A model generated the notes under the pieces. It was not told the origin of the DNA. It saw only the letters and a list, made by a program, of their open reading frames with translations, and ran no database searches. A stretch of DNA of 6,757 nucleotides, from contig JAJUHD010000143.1 in NCBI GenBank assembly GCA_029268085.1, positions 1 through 6,757 of the forward strand. Direction: 5' to 3'. The translations under genes and the position numbers were made by a program. Source of the DNA: Bacillota bacterium. GTDB lineage: Bacteria > Bacillota > Clostridia > Oscillospirales > Oscillospiraceae. Of this stretch, positions 4,766 to 6,757 are shown piece by piece (position 1 is the stretch's first letter; every line of letters starts with the position of its first letter).

Positions 4766-6757
4766 TTATGCCGCAGTAATTTTCGGCTTGTCATTTTCGA
4801 CCGTGATAGAGATTTTTGTGACGTTGCCCTGACGGTGGTCGATAATTTCCGTAGCCATAGCATCCTCGATCTCCTTCTGGATAAGACGGCGCAGATTTCT
4901 GGCTCCGTAGGTGAGGGAATAGCTTTTCTTTGAGAGATATTCAATCAGAGCATCGTCATAGGTAAGAGCGATGTTCTTTTCGGTCATAGCCGTGCAAAGC
5001 TCGTTGAGCATTAGCCTCGCTATGCCGCGGAAGTTTTCCTCGGTCAGGCTGTTGAAGTAGACTATCTCATCGATGCGGTTTATAAATTCCGGACGCAGGA
5101 AGTCCTTAAGGGCCTTCATCGCACGGTCCTTGCCAAGATCGGATACGGAGCCGCCGAAGCCTACTTTGCCGTCCTTCCTGTCGCTGCCGGCGTTGGTGGT
5201 CATAATGATGACGGTGTTCTCGAAGTTCACCGTCCTGCCCTGCGCGTCGGTGACGCGGCCGTCGTCGAGTATCTGCAGAAGCACGTTCATGACGTCGGGA
5301 TGGGCCTTTTCGATCTCATCAAAGAGTACGACGGAATAAGGCTTCCGGCGTATCTTTTCAGTAAGCTGTCCTGCTTCGTCATATCCGACATAGCCCGGAG
5401 GCGAACCGATGATGCGGGAGACGGAGTGCTTCTCCATAAATTCGGACATATCCAGACGGATGAGTGATTCTGGGGTGTTGAACAGATCCTCCGCGAGACG
5501 CTTTACTAGCTCCGTTTTTCCGACACCGGTGCTTCCCACAAAAATGAAGCTGACCGGCTTGTGCTTCGCTGAAAGACCGATACGGTTGCGCTTAATTGCG
5601 GCGCAAACGGTATCGACCGCCTCATCCTGCCCGATAATGTGGGCCTTCAGGCGTTTGTGCAGATCGGAAAGTCTCTCAAACTCGTCCTCGCGTATGCTGC
5701 TGGCCGGTATCTTGGTCCAGAGCTCAATGACGCGCGCAAGATTTTCCTCCGTCAAAGCAGGCTTGCCCTTTGCACGCAGACGCATCTGCTCGTCGGTAAG
5801 CTGCAGGCAGAGGCTGCGAATTTCAGCGAGACGGGCAAAATTTCCGTTATTTCCGCTCTCCGCAAGCAGAAGCTCACGCTCCTTGTCGAGATCGGCAAGC
5901 TCCTTGTTGATGGCGGACATTCTTTCAATGTCGGGGTTTTTGAGGTTAACGTCCGAGCAGGCCTCGTCAATGAGGTCTATCGCCTTATCAGGCAGATATC
6001 GGTCGGTAATATAGCGCTCGGACATTGTAACGGCCTTGCGGCACATCTCTTCGGGTATCGATACACCGTGATAGTCCTCATAGTAATGGGCAATGCCCTT
6101 GAGTATCTTGACGCTGTCATCGATCGAGGGCTCGGCGACGGTCACTGGCTGGAAGCGGCGTTCCAGAGCGGAATCTTTCTCGATGTGTTTGCGATATTCC
6201 GTGAAGGTCGTTGCGCCTATGACCTGTATCTCTCCCCTTGAAAGGGCGGGCTTCAATATGTTTGCGGCGTTCATACTGCCTTCGGCATCGCCCGCGCCGA
6301 CTATGTTATGCACTTCGTCGATGACAAGTATGATGTTGCCCTGCTTGCGTATTTCCTCGATAAGACCCTTCATGCGGCTTTCAAACTGGCCGCGGAACTG
6401 CGTGCCGGCCACAAGAGCCGTCAGGTCAAGGAGCATGACTTCCTTGTCTCGGAGCTTATAGGGAACTCTTCCGTCCGCGATGCGCTGGGCAAGTCCCTCT
6501 GCGATCGCGGTTTTGCCGACGCCGGGTTCGCCTATCAGGCAGGGGTTGTTCTTCTGACGGCGGTTCAGTATCTGGATAACGCGTTCAAGCTCCTCCTCGC
6601 GCCCGACCATATTATCAAGAAGGCCCTCGCTTGCGCGTTCGGTTAGGTTAATGCAGTAGTTGTTCAGGAATTTCAGCTTTGAGTTGTTCCGTGCATATTG
6701 TTCCTTGGTATCGCTTTTGCCGGGACGGCTGTCATAGGGCTGCGGGGGCTGGGGATA
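4766..6757 (-). CDS. clpC: ClpC-type ATP-dependent Clp protease ATP-binding subunit (5' end cut by window edge)
   Basis: The last 663 codons of a Clp/Hsp100 AAA+ unfoldase, a hexameric cytoplasmic ring that feeds proteins to ClpP. The frame stays open to the right edge, so the start and the N-terminal Clp_N domain lie outside. Numbering from the first visible codon: a Pro/Gln-rich linker (1-13), AAA-1 with Walker A GEPGVGKT (76-83) and Walker B VIDEVH (from 145), a short middle segment (about 270-340), AAA-2 with Walker A GSTGVGKT (408-415), Walker B LFDE (D480, E481), RPEFINR arginine-finger region (555-561) and GARNLRR sensor 2 (618-624). A VGF tripeptide (532-534) sits where ClpC carries its ClpP-docking loop, and the middle segment is far shorter than in ClpB, so this is a ClpP partner and not the disaggregase. 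No ctsR, mcsA or mcsB is visible. It is separated from rex by 214 bases containing a terminator-like hairpin, so it is probably a separate transcription unit. Confidence 0.9.
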   Translation of the reverse strand, partial: YPQPPQPYDSRPGKSDTKEQYARNNSKLKFLNNYCINLTERASEGLLDNMVGREEELERVIQILNRRQKNNPCLIGEPGVGKTAIAEGLAQRIADGRVPYKLRDKEVMLLDLTALVAGTQFRGQFESRMKGLIEEIRKQGNIILVIDEVHNIVGAGDAEGSMNAANILKPALSRGEIQVIGATTFTEYRKHIEKDSALERRFQPVTVAEPSIDDSVKILKGIAHYYEDYHGVSIPEEMCRKAVTMSERYITDRYLPDKAIDLIDEACSDVNLKNPDIERMSAINKELADLDKERELLLAESGNNGNFARLAEIRSLCLQLTDEQMRLRAKGKPALTEENLARVIELWTKIPASSIREDEFERLSDLHKRLKAHIIGQDEAVDTVCAAIKRNRIGLSAKHKPVSFIFVGSTGVGKTELVKRLAEDLFNTPESLIRLDMSEFMEKHSVSRIIGSPPGYVGYDEAGQLTEKIRRKPYSVVLFDEIEKAHPDVMNVLLQILDDGRVTDAQGRTVNFENTVIIMTTNAGSDRKDGKVGFGGSVSDLGKDRAMKALKDFLRPEFINRIDEIVYFNSLTEENFRGIARLMLNELCTAMTEKNIALTYDDALIEYLSKKSYSLTYGARNLRRLIQKEIEDAMATEIIDHRQGNVTKISITVENDKPKITAA

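Noticed and set aside
5409..6241. Two about 200-codon plus-strand frames opposite the clp gene
   Set aside because: The minus strand encodes the continuous AAA+ motifs of ClpC here; the Ser/Arg-rich or unconserved-looking plus translations are antisense shadows.
4766..6757. ClpB disaggregase
   Set aside because: The middle segment is far too short for the ClpB coiled-coil propeller and a VGF ClpP-docking loop is present.

Overview
The window looks like chromosome from a strictly anaerobic, hydrogen-producing member of the Clostridia (Firmicutes), probably an Oscillospiraceae/Ruminococcaceae-type gut or rumen fermenter. This is inferred from two [FeFe] hydrogenases, a Rex regulator, strong AGGAGG-type ribosome binding sites and a ClpC-type chaperone. 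No strain or species can be named from the sequence alone. All six genes lie on the minus strand, so transcription reads from high to low coordinates.

Region by region, in transcription order: (1) 6757-4766 is the 3' two thirds of a ClpC-type Clp/Hsp100 ATPase gene, cut by the right edge. (2) 4765-4552 is a 214-base intergenic stretch. It holds a terminator-like hairpin for the clp gene (4682-4744), a candidate sigma-A-type promoter (-35 at 4638-4643, -10 at 4615-4620) and a striking 48-bp AT-rich dyad (4584-4631) lying over the -10 and probable start site. (3) 4551-1 is one compact gene cluster, almost certainly an operon: rex (NADH/NAD+-sensing repressor), a small thioredoxin-fold [2Fe-2S] ferredoxin, a sensory [FeFe] hydrogenase with a PAS domain, a SpoIIE/PP2C-type protein phosphatase, and a monomeric group-B-like [FeFe] hydrogenase cut by the left edge. 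The gaps are 20, 40, -8 (overlap) and 34 bases.

Read together, the cluster looks like a hydrogen-metabolism control module. Rex would report the NADH/NAD+ state. The sensory hydrogenase keeps all H-cluster ligands but has replaced two active-site methionines, and would report H2 or redox state through its PAS and coiled-coil tail. The translationally overlapped phosphatase is the obvious output, and the downstream monomeric hydrogenase is a likely catalytic H2 producer under this control. Architecture and context fit the phosphatase-linked group C3 sensory [FeFe] hydrogenases. The phosphatase substrate, the role of its C-terminal domain and the ligand of the 48-bp dyad cannot be read from the sequence and are the most interesting unknowns.
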